From: Alicyclobacillus tolerans
GTDB lineage: Bacteria; Bacillota; Bacilli; Alicyclobacillales; Alicyclobacillaceae
NCBI RefSeq assembly: GCF_001447355.1
Contig: NZ_JXBW01000001.1
Location: forward strand, 62,001 to 126,000
DNA: 64,000 bases
Direction: 5' to 3'
Of the stretch, positions 56,036 to 64,000 are shown one piece after another (the stretch's first letter is position 1; every line of letters starts with the position of its first letter). A program made the position numbers and the translations under genes. The notes beneath the pieces were generated by a model that was not told where the DNA came from, made no database searches, and worked only from the letters and a program-made list of their open reading frames with translations.

Positions 56036-56864
56036 TTATCTCTCCTTCTGTTCGGCGCTCGCCAGGTAGTTGCGCAAAATCGACAGGTGTTTCGGCAGTG
56101 CCGTCTCGGCGGCTTCAATCTCCGGATGCCACTTGCGCTCCCACTCGATGCAGAAGGCGCCGTTGTAGCCGTGATCGACCAGCGTCCGCACGATGTCGCG
56201 GACGGGCACCTCGCCTTCATCGAAGACAACCAGTTCCCAACCGTCGCCCGCCCGGCGCGCATCCTTGAGGTGTACATGGCGTAGGCCGGCTTGCAGATTG
56301 TCGAACGTCTCCTCGACGGTCTCGCCCATGCTGTACGGGTGATGCGTGTCCCAGAGGGCGCCAATCGCCGGGCTCCCGACCTGTGACACCACATCGCGCA
56401 CGAGGGCCGAGTGGGAGAAGTCGTCGTGCGTCTCGAGCAGGACGGCAATACCCAAGGCCTCCGCCCTCGGCGCCACCTGCGCAAGCGAATCGGCGACATA
56501 GGCGACCGCCTGGCGCGCGTCGAGATGTTCTGCGGCAAACGTGCCGCCAAAGGTTCGCACCATCGGCACTTCCATCCGCGCCGCCAGTTCGACGTACCGC
56601 AGCAAATCTTCCACGTTCCGCTGCCGATCCGCTTCGTCATGGGAAGCAAACTTCGTCGACGCGCCGATCCCGACGATATCCACGCCGCTCTCCTTCGACA
56701 GTGTGACAATCCGCCGCTCGACGTCCGCGCTGAGCTCGGACGGAATGACTTCACCGTCCACGAGCCGAATTTTCGACGGCGTCGAAACCAAACTGAACGG
56801 CCTTCGCGAACACCTCTTCCATCGACCACTCCGGACACGCCAGATTGGAGTACGCGATCTTCAT
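56036..56864 (-). pseudogene. Xylose-isomerase-like TIM-barrel gene with a one-base frameshift
   Basis: ATG 56864 (GGGAGGAAGTGAA before it) starts a good frame, MKIAYSNLACPEW... FGFDAVE, for about 30 residues. One extra base in an AAAA run (56770-56773, TTTT on the plus strand) then moves into the frame that carries the rest of the protein (IRLVDGEVIPSEL through the metal-ligand strands to the stop at 56036). Removing one A gives a normal 275-residue AP_endonuc_2-family sugar isomerase/epimerase. It may be a true mutation, an assembly error or transcriptional slippage. All other genes in this operon look intact. Confidence 0.85.
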
Positions 56865-56906
56865 TTCACTTCCTCCCTATGGGCGAATTTCAACGATTGA
56901 CGAATT

Positions 56907-57734
56907 TCAACGCCATTCTTTGCCCAGCTCTGCGAGCATGGATTTGAGCGCCCGCGCCGCCACGCGGAACAAATCAGGCCCGCTGAACCCTTGAAACGCC
57001 GAGGCGTTCGCCAAATGCGGTTCAATCGACAAAAACCCGCTGTAACCGCCTTCAAAGAGCGTACGAAGAACGTCGCGAACCTCGCCGTCGCCTTCCCCAA
57101 CCGGCACGACCCGCTTTCCGTCGAACAGGGCGTCCTTGATATGGACATACGTCACATGCGGTCGCAGAAGGGGAAACGCCTCCTGGAAAGGCTTCACGCC
57201 GCACTGGACAAAATTCGCCGGATCGAACGCGGCCTGCAAGGCAGGGGAAGGACAACTGGAGAAGAGATCGAGGCAGCGCTTGGGCGTGTCGCCGTAAATG
57301 TCCTTCTCATTTTCGTGCAGCAGGATGACACCCGCAGCCTCCGCCCGGCGCACGAGTTCGCCGATCCGCCGCAGCACCTCGTCGCGATAACCGTCCGCCG
57401 CTGCGCCATCCGGGATGAAGAAGGAAAAAATCCGAATGTACGACGTGTCAAACGCCTTGGCGACGGCGATTGCCCGCTCAAAGCGGCGCAGATGTTCGTC
57501 GAAATCGTCTTCGATGGAAATCTTCCCGATGGGAGAGCCTACCGCTGATACTCGAAACCCCCGCGCCCGCAGTTGATTCCGGACCGTCTGCAACTCGTCG
57601 TCGGACAGATCCAGCACGTTTTTGTTCCAAACTCCGCGAAACTCGATATGACGGATCCCCTCGCTCTCGAGGACATCCAACTGTTCGATTAAATCTGGTG
57701 AAATTTCGTCCGCGAACGCGGAAATCGTCACCAT
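56907..57734 (-). CDS. Xylose-isomerase-like TIM-barrel protein
   Basis: 275 residues from ATG 57734 (GGAGGGG five bases upstream). Conserved strands VILLHENEKDIYG, AAFDPANFVQCG, VHIKDA and LSIEPHL hold probable metal ligands. Same family as 56036-56864 but divergent, so the two probably handle successive sugars or steps. Within the ABC transporter/Gfo/Idh/LacI operon. Confidence 0.85.
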   Translation of the reverse strand: MVTISAFADEISPDLIEQLDVLESEGIRHIEFRGVWNKNVLDLSDDELQTVRNQLRARGFRVSAVGSPIGKISIEDDFDEHLRRFERAIAVAKAFDTSYIRIFSFFIPDGAAADGYRDEVLRRIGELVRRAEAAGVILLHENEKDIYGDTPKRCLDLFSSCPSPALQAAFDPANFVQCGVKPFQEAFPLLRPHVTYVHIKDALFDGKRVVPVGEGDGEVRDVLRTLFEGGYSGFLSIEPHLANASAFQGFSGPDLFRVAARALKSMLAELGKEWR

Positions 57735-57809
57735 AGCAGCCCCTCCATTCATGCCGTGGCTCGATGTTGGCCGATGTTGACCGTTGCCCACTCGCCGGAA
57801 ATCGCCTGA

Positions 57810-58676
57810 TTACCCCTTGACCGCGCCGTTGGCCAATCCTCCAATGATAAACTTTTGAAAGAACAGGAAGATGACGACCACCGGAATGCCGCTGGTGAGA
57901 CTTGCCGCCATCAGTTGTCCCCAGAACACCGATCCGCCGGACTCACCTGTCGCGATATACGATTGCAGACCCACGGCGACCGTTTGCGTCGACGGCGTCG
58001 TCAGCACGCTCGCGAAAAGGACGTCGCTCCATCCCAGCAGGAACGAGAAGACGAACGTCACGACCATGCCAGGCAGAATCAGCGGCAGGACGATGCGTGT
58101 AAGAACCTGCCAGCGAGTACAGCCGTCCATCTGCGCGGCCTCTTCCAATTCTATCGGAATATTCGCCATATAGGAAAGCAACAACCAGCAAGCGAACGGC
58201 AGCGCGAAGGTCAGATACGTCACGATGATGGTGACGTATTGCCCAACCAGATGGACGCGCAAGGCGTTTTGGATGATCACGAGAATGACAAACAACGGAA
58301 GAAGCATCATCACCTGCGGAATGGTCTGCATCGTGATCAGCGACACCATAAACGGTTTGCGGCCACGAAAGCGAAAGCGCGAGAGCACGTACGACGCAAG
58401 CAGTGCCACCAGCGTCGCCAGGACGCCTGTGCATCCGGAGATGAGCACGCTGTTGCCGATGTCATGGGCCAGGTGGACCGTCGACCACATGAGTCGGTAA
58501 TTGTCCCAGGCGATGTGGGTTGGAAAGATCGATCCGTCACCCACTTCCGTATCCGGCGTCAGCGACACGAGGACGACGTACGTGATGGGCAGCAGGATAG
58601 CGAGACCAAACACAATCAACAGGACAATCCGCAGTCGCTGCCAGAACCTTCGCTCCAAACTCATGCTGTGTGTCAC
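57810..58676 (-). CDS. Sugar ABC transporter permease, MalG type
   Basis: 288 residues from GTG 58676 (GGGGAGG seven bases before). Six membrane helices and the cytoplasmic EAAxxDGxxxxxxxxxILP loop (EEAAQMDGCTRWQVLTRIVLP) that docks the ATPase, characteristic of MalG/MsmG-type permeases. It overlaps the upstream permease stop by four bases. No ATPase gene is in the operon. Confidence 0.92.
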   Translation of the reverse strand: MTHSMSLERRFWQRLRIVLLIVFGLAILLPITYVVLVSLTPDTEVGDGSIFPTHIAWDNYRLMWSTVHLAHDIGNSVLISGCTGVLATLVALLASYVLSRFRFRGRKPFMVSLITMQTIPQVMMLLPLFVILVIIQNALRVHLVGQYVTIIVTYLTFALPFACWLLLSYMANIPIELEEAAQMDGCTRWQVLTRIVLPLILPGMVVTFVFSFLLGWSDVLFASVLTTPSTQTVAVGLQSYIATGESGGSVFWGQLMAASLTSGIPVVVIFLFFQKFIIGGLANGAVKG

Positions 58677-59629
58677 GTCGTCGCCTCCCCGAGCCGCAGC
58701 ATGCGGATGTAAAAATAGGCTGGGATCATCATCAATACGAGCGTGATCAAGGACATCGCAGCGCCCAGTCCGAAGTTGAACGTTTGAAACGACGTCACGT
58801 AGACGTTCAACGGCAGCACGTCCGCCTGCGGCGACGGCGGCGTGCCGAACATGATGAACGGCAGCGTGAAGTTGTTGAAGTGGTTGAGTGTGGACAGCAG
58901 CAGGGCCAGGCTGAGAATCGGGCGAAGCGAGGGCAGCGTGATCGAGAAGAAGCATCTGACCTGTGTCGCCCCGTCCATGTACGCCGATTCGTAGAGATCG
59001 TTCGGAATGCCTTGCAAGCCGGCCAAAACCATCAGGTAGATGAACGGCCAGGACGACCAGACGTCGGCAATCACCATCGCCCAGAAGCTGTTGGGCCCAA
59101 TGAGCCAGAACGTGTTGACGCTCGCCAGGTGGAGCCACGCTAACACCTTGTCGACAAGCCCCCAGCCGTTCATGAACAGGAGACGCCACGTGATGGCGTT
59201 GACGAACACCGGCATGACGTATGGAATCAGGAACAGTGCCCGCACCCAGGAGCGCCCGCGAAAGGGCGTATTCACCAGCAAGGCGGCCACGATGCCAATC
59301 GGCGTGATGCAAAGCGTCGTGAGCAGCGAAAACGCCACGCTGACCCAGAGACTTTGCAGGGCGGAGGCGCCGATGGCGCTCCCCTGCGTAAACGCGCTGA
59401 TGTAATTTCTCAACCCAACGAACGGCGCGTGCAGCCAGTTTCCGATGGAGTACTGATTCAGACTCGTGAAACTCGTGTAGATACTCACCAAAAACGGCGC
59501 TGCGACAATGACCGCGAGCAGAAACACAGCAGGCGCAATCATCCAGTAGGGAGGCCGGTTGCGCGTTCGCCGATCCCGCCGCACCGAAATGGATTGAGCC
59601 GATATGGAAACGTTCGATTGATCGACCAT
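58673..59629 (-). CDS. Sugar ABC transporter permease, MalF type
   Basis: 318 residues. Six membrane helices with the MalF-type signature AYMDGATQVRCFFSITLPSL. A basic, disordered N-terminus precedes helix 1. ATG 59629 follows GAGGGATGTGAGAGC. It pairs with the MalG-type permease to form the membrane channel for the solute delivered by the binding protein at 59697-61070. Confidence 0.92.
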   Translation of the reverse strand: MVDQSNVSISAQSISVRRDRRTRNRPPYWMIAPAVFLLAVIVAAPFLVSIYTSFTSLNQYSIGNWLHAPFVGLRNYISAFTQGSAIGASALQSLWVSVAFSLLTTLCITPIGIVAALLVNTPFRGRSWVRALFLIPYVMPVFVNAITWRLLFMNGWGLVDKVLAWLHLASVNTFWLIGPNSFWAMVIADVWSSWPFIYLMVLAGLQGIPNDLYESAYMDGATQVRCFFSITLPSLRPILSLALLLSTLNHFNNFTLPFIMFGTPPSPQADVLPLNVYVTSFQTFNFGLGAAMSLITLVLMMIPAYFYIRMLRLGEATT

Positions 59630-59696
59630 GCTCTCACATCCCTCGTGTCACCAAGGGGAGAGACCCTAAGAGATCCCCTCCCCCGTTCGACCATCC

Positions 59697-61070
59697 CTAT
59701 TGCAGCGACTGTTGAACCTGCGCGTTCGCAGCCTGAAGCTGGCTGGCGATATCCGCGGGCTTGAACGTATTGGTCGCCAATTCGTCGGCCAGCTTGTTGG
59801 TCACGCCCGCGAAAATCGTCTCAAGATTTCCCCAATCGCCGGAGAACGGCGTCGGACTCGCGTGCTCCTCCGACTGGACAAACGCCTTCATCATCGGCGT
59901 GTTCAACGCCGCGTCGCCTTTGTAGGCCTGTTGGTTGACGGGGAGATCGCCATAGACGTTGAACAACTCCTGCTGCTGCTTGGGATCCGTGATGAACTTG
60001 ATCCACTTCAACGCAGCCTGATAGGTCGCGCCGGTGGTGTAGGACGGAATCGCCAAGTCCTGCCCCGACACGATGGTCTGCGTCGGCGTGCCGCCTTTCG
60101 GGCGCGATGTCATTCCGTACGGGACGGTGGGAAGCGGCGCAAACGCGTACTCGCCCTTCACCGCCGACTGGTTGAGCGACGGGATCAACGACGGTCCCTG
60201 GAACACCCACATGCCGATGTGGCCATTCTCAAACTGCTGCAGCGCGTCCGAGTTCTTGTAGGTTAAATCGTTCGCGGAGACGATTTTGTATTTCGTCAGC
60301 CAGTCGAACCAGAACGTCATCGCGTTGACCACCTGCGGCGAGTCGAGTGTCGCCTTCTTCAAGTTCGGACTGAGGAAGTCCGACCCGAGCTGTTTCGAAT
60401 AGGCCCAGACAATTTTCCAGGGATCGTAGGAATCTTCGGGATCGATCACGGTCCCCCACTGCCCCTTGCTCGCATTGGTCATCTTCTTCGCGTCGTTCAC
60501 AAACTGCGTCCACGTCGTCGGCGGCTTGGAAATACCGGCCGCCTTGAGCAGCTTCGTGTTGTAGACCATCGCGAAGGGCAGCATCATCTCAGGCACGCCG
60601 ATGTAGTTGTTGGGATTCGGTCCGGACATGGTCAACTGCGGCCCGAAAAACTTGGCTTTGCCGCCAATCGCCTTCCAGTCCGCGGCGGACAGCACGTGGA
60701 ACGACTTCGTCGCATAGGCGGTTGGAATGAACGTCGTCCCAAGCTCGAAGACGTTCGGCCCCTGGTGCGTCGCGACCGCCGTCTGCAGTTCCGTGTTTTC
60801 CTGTGTCGACGATGAATAGTAGGACCAGGTGACCTTGATTCCTGGATTCTCCTTCTCAAACAGCGGAATCAGCGTCTTGTTGTAGAGGTTGGCCTGCGCC
60901 TGCGGATTGTTGGCGTCATAGCCAATGTACACGCTCAATGTGACCGTGGACGGCGTTCCCGCGTACACCGCGAACGGAATGCCAGCCGTGGCGGTCAACA
61001 CTGCGGCTGATACCAAAAGCGGCTTCTTGTTCAACCACTTTTTGTTCAACCACTTCTTTGGGCTTCCCAT
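59697..61070 (-). CDS. ABC transporter sugar-binding protein
   Basis: 457 residues. A basic N-terminus with a duplicated KKWLN unit precedes a signal peptide core (about 15-35, AxA-like site AVYAGT), so it is secreted; no lipobox Cys is visible, which is unusual for Gram-positive binding proteins and suggests another anchor or release. The mature part is a cluster B/D type sugar-binding fold (YIGYDANNPQ, VPEMMLPFAMVYN, GNLETIFAG). ATG 61070 follows GAGGAGG. First gene of the operon. Ligand unknown. Confidence 0.88.
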   Translation of the reverse strand: MGSPKKWLNKKWLNKKPLLVSAAVLTATAGIPFAVYAGTPSTVTLSVYIGYDANNPQAQANLYNKTLIPLFEKENPGIKVTWSYYSSSTQENTELQTAVATHQGPNVFELGTTFIPTAYATKSFHVLSAADWKAIGGKAKFFGPQLTMSGPNPNNYIGVPEMMLPFAMVYNTKLLKAAGISKPPTTWTQFVNDAKKMTNASKGQWGTVIDPEDSYDPWKIVWAYSKQLGSDFLSPNLKKATLDSPQVVNAMTFWFDWLTKYKIVSANDLTYKNSDALQQFENGHIGMWVFQGPSLIPSLNQSAVKGEYAFAPLPTVPYGMTSRPKGGTPTQTIVSGQDLAIPSYTTGATYQAALKWIKFITDPKQQQELFNVYGDLPVNQQAYKGDAALNTPMMKAFVQSEEHASPTPFSGDWGNLETIFAGVTNKLADELATNTFKPADIASQLQAANAQVQQSLQ

Positions 61071-61386
61071 ACGATACGTTCCTCCTCTATCACCAGGTTT
61101 CATATGGATGTAATACGCCAAGGGCGTTTCGCGACATATCGTAAACGCGCCGCACAAAGTAAGCGCTTTCAATAAATCTTCGTCGAAGCCCGGTTCGCCC
61201 GTTCTCCAAAGCTCTTGCGCGGCGAACCTTCAGCCCGGCATCCCCCTTTTCCGCCCAAACAGGCATTTTCAACAACCCGCTTGGAAACCATGAACGAAAT
61301 CGGTACACAACGGCCGTTTGCTGAAAGACATATGACTTCGACATCTCGTTTATTCGCAAATCTCTCAGAATGGACGCAGGGTGAGG
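61071..61386 (-). promoter_or_regulatory. Upstream region of the sugar operon with a cre-like site
   Basis: 316 bases without a gene. At 61158-61171 the minus strand reads TGAAAGCGCTTACT, which matches the CcpA cre consensus TGWAANCGNTNWCA at 13 of 14 positions and also resembles a LacI-family operator. A GGTTCGCC/GGCGAACC inverted repeat lies at about 61190-61222. I could not place a clear -35/-10 pair. Catabolite control of this operon is therefore likely; the promoter is not located. Confidence 0.6.
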
Positions 61387-63096
61387 TTATTGTAGATGGA
61401 GCGACCTCAACTCATCGCGAAAAGCCGGTCTGCGAGGGTACGTCCGCATCATTTCCGCGACGATGTCCTTTGCCGCCTCTGTCCCACCCGCCTTGTGAAG
61501 CAGTTGGATAATCCGGCACACGCCGCGGTATTCGGCCCGATTGCTCGATTGTTCCGCCAATTGACGAATGTGTTTCAGGAATATCTCCGTGACCTCCGCC
61601 AAATGATGCGGCACCAGGTGCATGTAGTACCGCTTAATCGCGGATGGCCTTTGCGAGAGATAAGCTAACAGGCGCTTCCAATCGCGCTCTTCCACGAGAA
61701 TTTGCGGATACGCTTCCGTGAAACCGAAGTCTCTCTGTTCAAAGTGCTGAATCAGAGACTCGTACACAGGTGCCCATTCCGAAGGCGCGTAGGTCATCTT
61801 GGTCAACGCGTAGTATTGGAAGTCCCCGCCGAGTACCAGTTGGAGGCCAAGCCGTCGCTGATCGTCCACCCGACCCGCACGCCTGTACGCCTCAAAACGC
61901 AATTCTCGCCACGCATCCGCCAAACTTCGCCGTCCACTGGTTCCTTCCTGTTGTTCTCCATCCAAGGCAAGTTGAATCGCTTCGTCGAATTTCCCCCGCT
62001 CGATGGCATGCCGAATCGCCAGCGTTCGCATTTTGCCAATATGGACGTTCGCCAGCGCGTAAGCCGCCGCCTCGGCCTCGCCGTCCTGCTCGAGAAGCAG
62101 ATTGTATCGGATCAGCGCCATCTCCGCGCTCACATAGTCTCTATCCCACGCAGACTCCTCGGCCTCGCGTACGACGCCATCCACACAATCTTCCCACTTG
62201 CGCAGCCGCTCCGGCGTAGTCGCCAGCTTGCCCGCAGCAGCAATCAGCTTCAATTGCCACGACTTCCAGCCCTGAAGCTTGCGATGCCGCGATTCCTTCA
62301 CCAGCAACGCAAACACCGTGTCGATCACGCCCGCCTCACTCCACTTCACCGCATCCGCGACGGCCATGACACAACCCAGCGCAAAGTCGATCATCAATCC
62401 GACGTCCCCGCCGGAGTCATCCACCGACGCCATCAAATGAATCATTTCCTCGATCACGCAGAATGAAAGCTTGAGCGCACGCACATATTCGCGTTGCTCA
62501 AGTGCCTTCTTCGCCCGTTCAACCACTTCATTCGCGCCACCCATAGCCTTGCTAGCTTTCCGATACGAAATAAACCCCTGTCTGTCCGTGAATGATTTCG
62601 CGTAGTCCCGAATGAATTTGCGGCATTCTTTCACTTCCGCATCGGCATCCGGCGTCGAGACGTGGAAACGAATTTGCCGCTCCACCAAGGAAGACGTCTC
62701 CGCCAGCGAGAGAAGCAAATCGATGAGGTCATCTTTACGCTTTGCATCGAGGAGAGCCCGCAGATCCGTCGACGAATCCGGTTCCAAGGCAGCAGCGGCC
62801 ATGTTCATTCCATCGGGATTGACCAGTTCACGCTGTCCGGCAATTCGAAGAAGAACCGCAGCCTCGTGCTTGCATACCGGGCCGAGGTCATACGGGCAAT
62901 TGCAATCAAGTTTGATAAGTTCGCCATCGCCGCCAATCTCGATGTCAACTCGATACGATTCCGAGCCTTGCACGATAGCATGATAGACGCCGTCGGTATC
63001 CTGTTCCAGCAAGCGGATTCGCCCTTCGTCAAGGTAATCCCGTCCGCGCATCAGAATATCCGCATCGACTTCGTCCAGAAAGGCAGATAGGTTCAT
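61387..63096 (-). CDS. SWIM zinc-finger protein
   Basis: 569 residues. The SWIM motif CxC...CxH appears early (CNCPYDLGPVCKHEAAVL, about residues 64-82). The rest is helical, with TPR-like segments but no recognised catalytic domain. SWIM proteins bind DNA or protein; related Firmicute proteins are linked to SNF2 helicases or unknown functions. ATG 63096. It is set apart from the sugar operon and from the mobile remnants on its left-hand side. Confidence 0.8.
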   Translation of the reverse strand: MNLSAFLDEVDADILMRGRDYLDEGRIRLLEQDTDGVYHAIVQGSESYRVDIEIGGDGELIKLDCNCPYDLGPVCKHEAAVLLRIAGQRELVNPDGMNMAAAALEPDSSTDLRALLDAKRKDDLIDLLLSLAETSSLVERQIRFHVSTPDADAEVKECRKFIRDYAKSFTDRQGFISYRKASKAMGGANEVVERAKKALEQREYVRALKLSFCVIEEMIHLMASVDDSGGDVGLMIDFALGCVMAVADAVKWSEAGVIDTVFALLVKESRHRKLQGWKSWQLKLIAAAGKLATTPERLRKWEDCVDGVVREAEESAWDRDYVSAEMALIRYNLLLEQDGEAEAAAYALANVHIGKMRTLAIRHAIERGKFDEAIQLALDGEQQEGTSGRRSLADAWRELRFEAYRRAGRVDDQRRLGLQLVLGGDFQYYALTKMTYAPSEWAPVYESLIQHFEQRDFGFTEAYPQILVEERDWKRLLAYLSQRPSAIKRYYMHLVPHHLAEVTEIFLKHIRQLAEQSSNRAEYRGVCRIIQLLHKAGGTEAAKDIVAEMMRTYPRRPAFRDELRSLHLQ

Positions 63097-63248
63097 GGAT
63101 GTTCAAACTCCCTTTTGAGTGAATGCGCATCGAAACACACAAAGACTGAGTACCAAATCCGATAACCGAATAGGGAAATTCTCAGGGCGCTGGAGCTTCG
63201 CAAGAGAATTCCCGCAGTTTGAATTGTGAAAGCTCTCCGCAAGAATTG

Positions 63249-63371
63249 TAACGAAAACGTTACAGGGAGTGCACCCAAGGGTGGTTAGTGAACGGCTTGG
63301 ACATGCCAATATCGGAATTACGCTGGATACATACAGCCATGTGATTCCAGGACTCCGGAAGCCGCAGTAAC
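63249..63371 (+). pseudogene. C-terminal fragment of a tyrosine recombinase (integrase)
   Basis: The plus strand reads ...LQGVHPRVVSERLGHANI, then GITLDTYSHVIPGL and a TAA stop. LGHANI and the DTYSH tyrosine are the box II His and catalytic Tyr of phage-type integrases. No upstream catalytic domain is present: the reading frame is lost before about 63249. It lies near the tRNA-like sequence at 63511-63572, as integrase genes often do beside att sites. Confidence 0.8.
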
Positions 63372-63510
63372 ACAATTCGGAGAGATGCTCTTCGCGCAAA
63401 AATCGGAGGAAAAAATAGGAATACAAATACTGGATGTGACCAAATGTGACCACGGCATACGAGTGGCGCAACTTCGCATTCCCAAAAAGCCGCGCCACTG
63501 CTAGATTTTC

Positions 63511-63572
63511 TGGCGCACCCGGAGGGACTCGACCCCCCGCAAGACGCGGTTTAGGAATTCCTCTCCGGGTGT
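63511..63572 (-). tRNA. Shrunken tRNA-like sequence, possible attachment-site remnant
   Basis: On the minus strand the 3' end reads GGGTCGAGTCCCTCCGGG then TGCGCCA: a T-arm, acceptor strand and CCA typical of a bacterial tRNA. The 5' side (CACCCGG at 63565-63571) can pair with the 3' acceptor strand. The 62 bases between are too short for a whole tRNA, with no normal anticodon arm and only a trace of a D-arm. The T-arm and acceptor resemble a leucine-type class II tRNA. It may be the att remnant of the integrase at 63249-63371. Confidence 0.5.
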
Positions 63573-63810
63573 GTCGTGGGGTGACGGACGGTGCCGTTTC
63601 TCCTTATTTGGCGCGGTATTTTAAGTGCTGGTGTGTTACCTGGTACCGGCGACTATCAACATGAGTTATGCAGTTGATGTATAAATTCGGTTTTCATGCA
63701 CGATGAAAATTTTATAAAAACACCGACAAGCACTTGACTTTTTGAAAGCACCCCAACAATCGCCGAGAAGGCACCTAACTGCCTATCTCTTAGCGATGTG
63801 GGTGGGAATC
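63573..63810. other. Gap before the transposase gene
   Basis: About 240 bases with no credible gene. The last 150 are AT-rich and include TTGACT (63733-63738), a weak -35. An insertion-sequence left end must lie in here, but I could not identify terminal repeats without the far end, which is outside the window. Confidence 0.4.
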
Positions 63811-64000
63811 ATGGCTCGTTTATGTAAACCGGAGTTTAAGGAACTCTTTACTTTCAGTAATGTCGGTGGTACGCCTGTACTGCGTGCGCTGTGGGATCGT
63901 TTTGACTTCTCTCTTTTGTTGTCTCAGTCAGGCATATTTAAGGTTCGGGGCATAGCCACCTGGGTTCTCGCTTTTGTATATGTGGTTGGACTGATTCAAC
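63811..64000 (+). CDS. Transposase, N-terminal part, cut by the window edge
   Basis: ATG 63811 follows a GGGTGG site. The 63 visible residues (LRALWDRFDFSLLLSQSG, then a hydrophobic AFVYVVGLIQ) look like the start of an IS4-group DDE transposase. The catalytic residues would be further right, outside the window. Family assignment is tentative. Confidence 0.5.
   Translation, partial: MARLCKPEFKELFTFSNVGGTPVLRALWDRFDFSLLLSQSGIFKVRGIATWVLAFVYVVGLIQ

Noticed and set aside
54966-56069. Plus-strand frame of 367 codons
   Set aside because: It is antisense to the Gfo/Idh gene; GC-rich DNA often leaves such frames open by chance.
56770-56773. Programmed frameshift in the TIM-barrel gene
   Set aside because: No stimulatory hairpin or typical slippery heptamer is visible at the AAAA run; a simple insertion fits better.

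Overview
The window reads as chromosome of a moderately GC-rich, endospore-forming Firmicute, most like Alicyclobacillus or a relative. This is inferred from gene content and was not tested by a search. The evidence is spore genes (BofC-like, SafA-like LysM protein, CotS-like kinase, YunB), the pheST-zapA-cvpA-mutS2 order, a Phe T-box leader, a Crh-type HPr, MsmX, and strong AGGAGG ribosome sites with many GTG/TTG starts.

Region 1 (1-7.4 kb, minus strand) holds tyrS, yunB, a repeat-rich LysM spore protein, a CotS-like kinase, a nitrilase-type glutaminase overlapping nadE, yebC and bofC, closed by a clear terminator. A class A penicillin-binding protein (7.5-10.4 kb, plus) diverges from tyrS. 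Region 2 (10.4-18.1 kb, minus) is T-box-pheS-pheT-zapA-cvpA-mutS2, with a small holin-like membrane gene on the opposite strand between cvpA and mutS2. Region 3 (18.3-29.7 kb) has a 44-residue spore-type peptide, purEK, a DhnA-type aldolase, phosphofructokinase, PEP carboxylase, a chemoreceptor, a methionine aminopeptidase of different character, crh and msmX.

Region 4 (29.7-45.6 kb) has a PucR-type regulator, an ACT-domain malic enzyme, a secreted GH18 protein, odhAB, a multi-pass membrane mannosyltransferase-like protein, a MoxR/DUF58/membrane-protein operon, manA, a D-2-hydroxyacid dehydrogenase and an orphan zinc-finger anti-sigma-like protein.

Region 5 (45.6-63 kb) is accessory. A six-gene minus-strand operon carries two Gfo/Idh oxidoreductases, three xylose-isomerase-like TIM-barrel proteins and a VOC protein. 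Next is a decayed stretch: a SnoaL-like pseudogene with a 19-bp tandem duplication, an intact YdeI-like gene and a KdpD/UspA-like fragment. This is followed by a seven-gene sugar operon (solute-binding protein, two permeases, two TIM-barrel proteins, Gfo/Idh, LacI). That ABC system has no ATPase of its own; MsmX at 28.5-29.7 kb is the obvious candidate to energise it. Both operons look like pathways that oxidise a sugar, glycoside or cyclitol and then isomerise it, with no sugar kinase or glycosidase beside them.

The right end (63.1-64 kb) has a tyrosine-integrase fragment, a shrunken tRNA-like sequence and the start of a transposase: the scar of mobile-element activity. I found no CRISPR array, rRNA or complete tRNA. 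The most distinctive content is the paired kinase-less oxidoreductase/isomerase operons, the split glutamine-dependent NAD synthetase, and the SafA-like repeat protein with its inverted-repeat leader.
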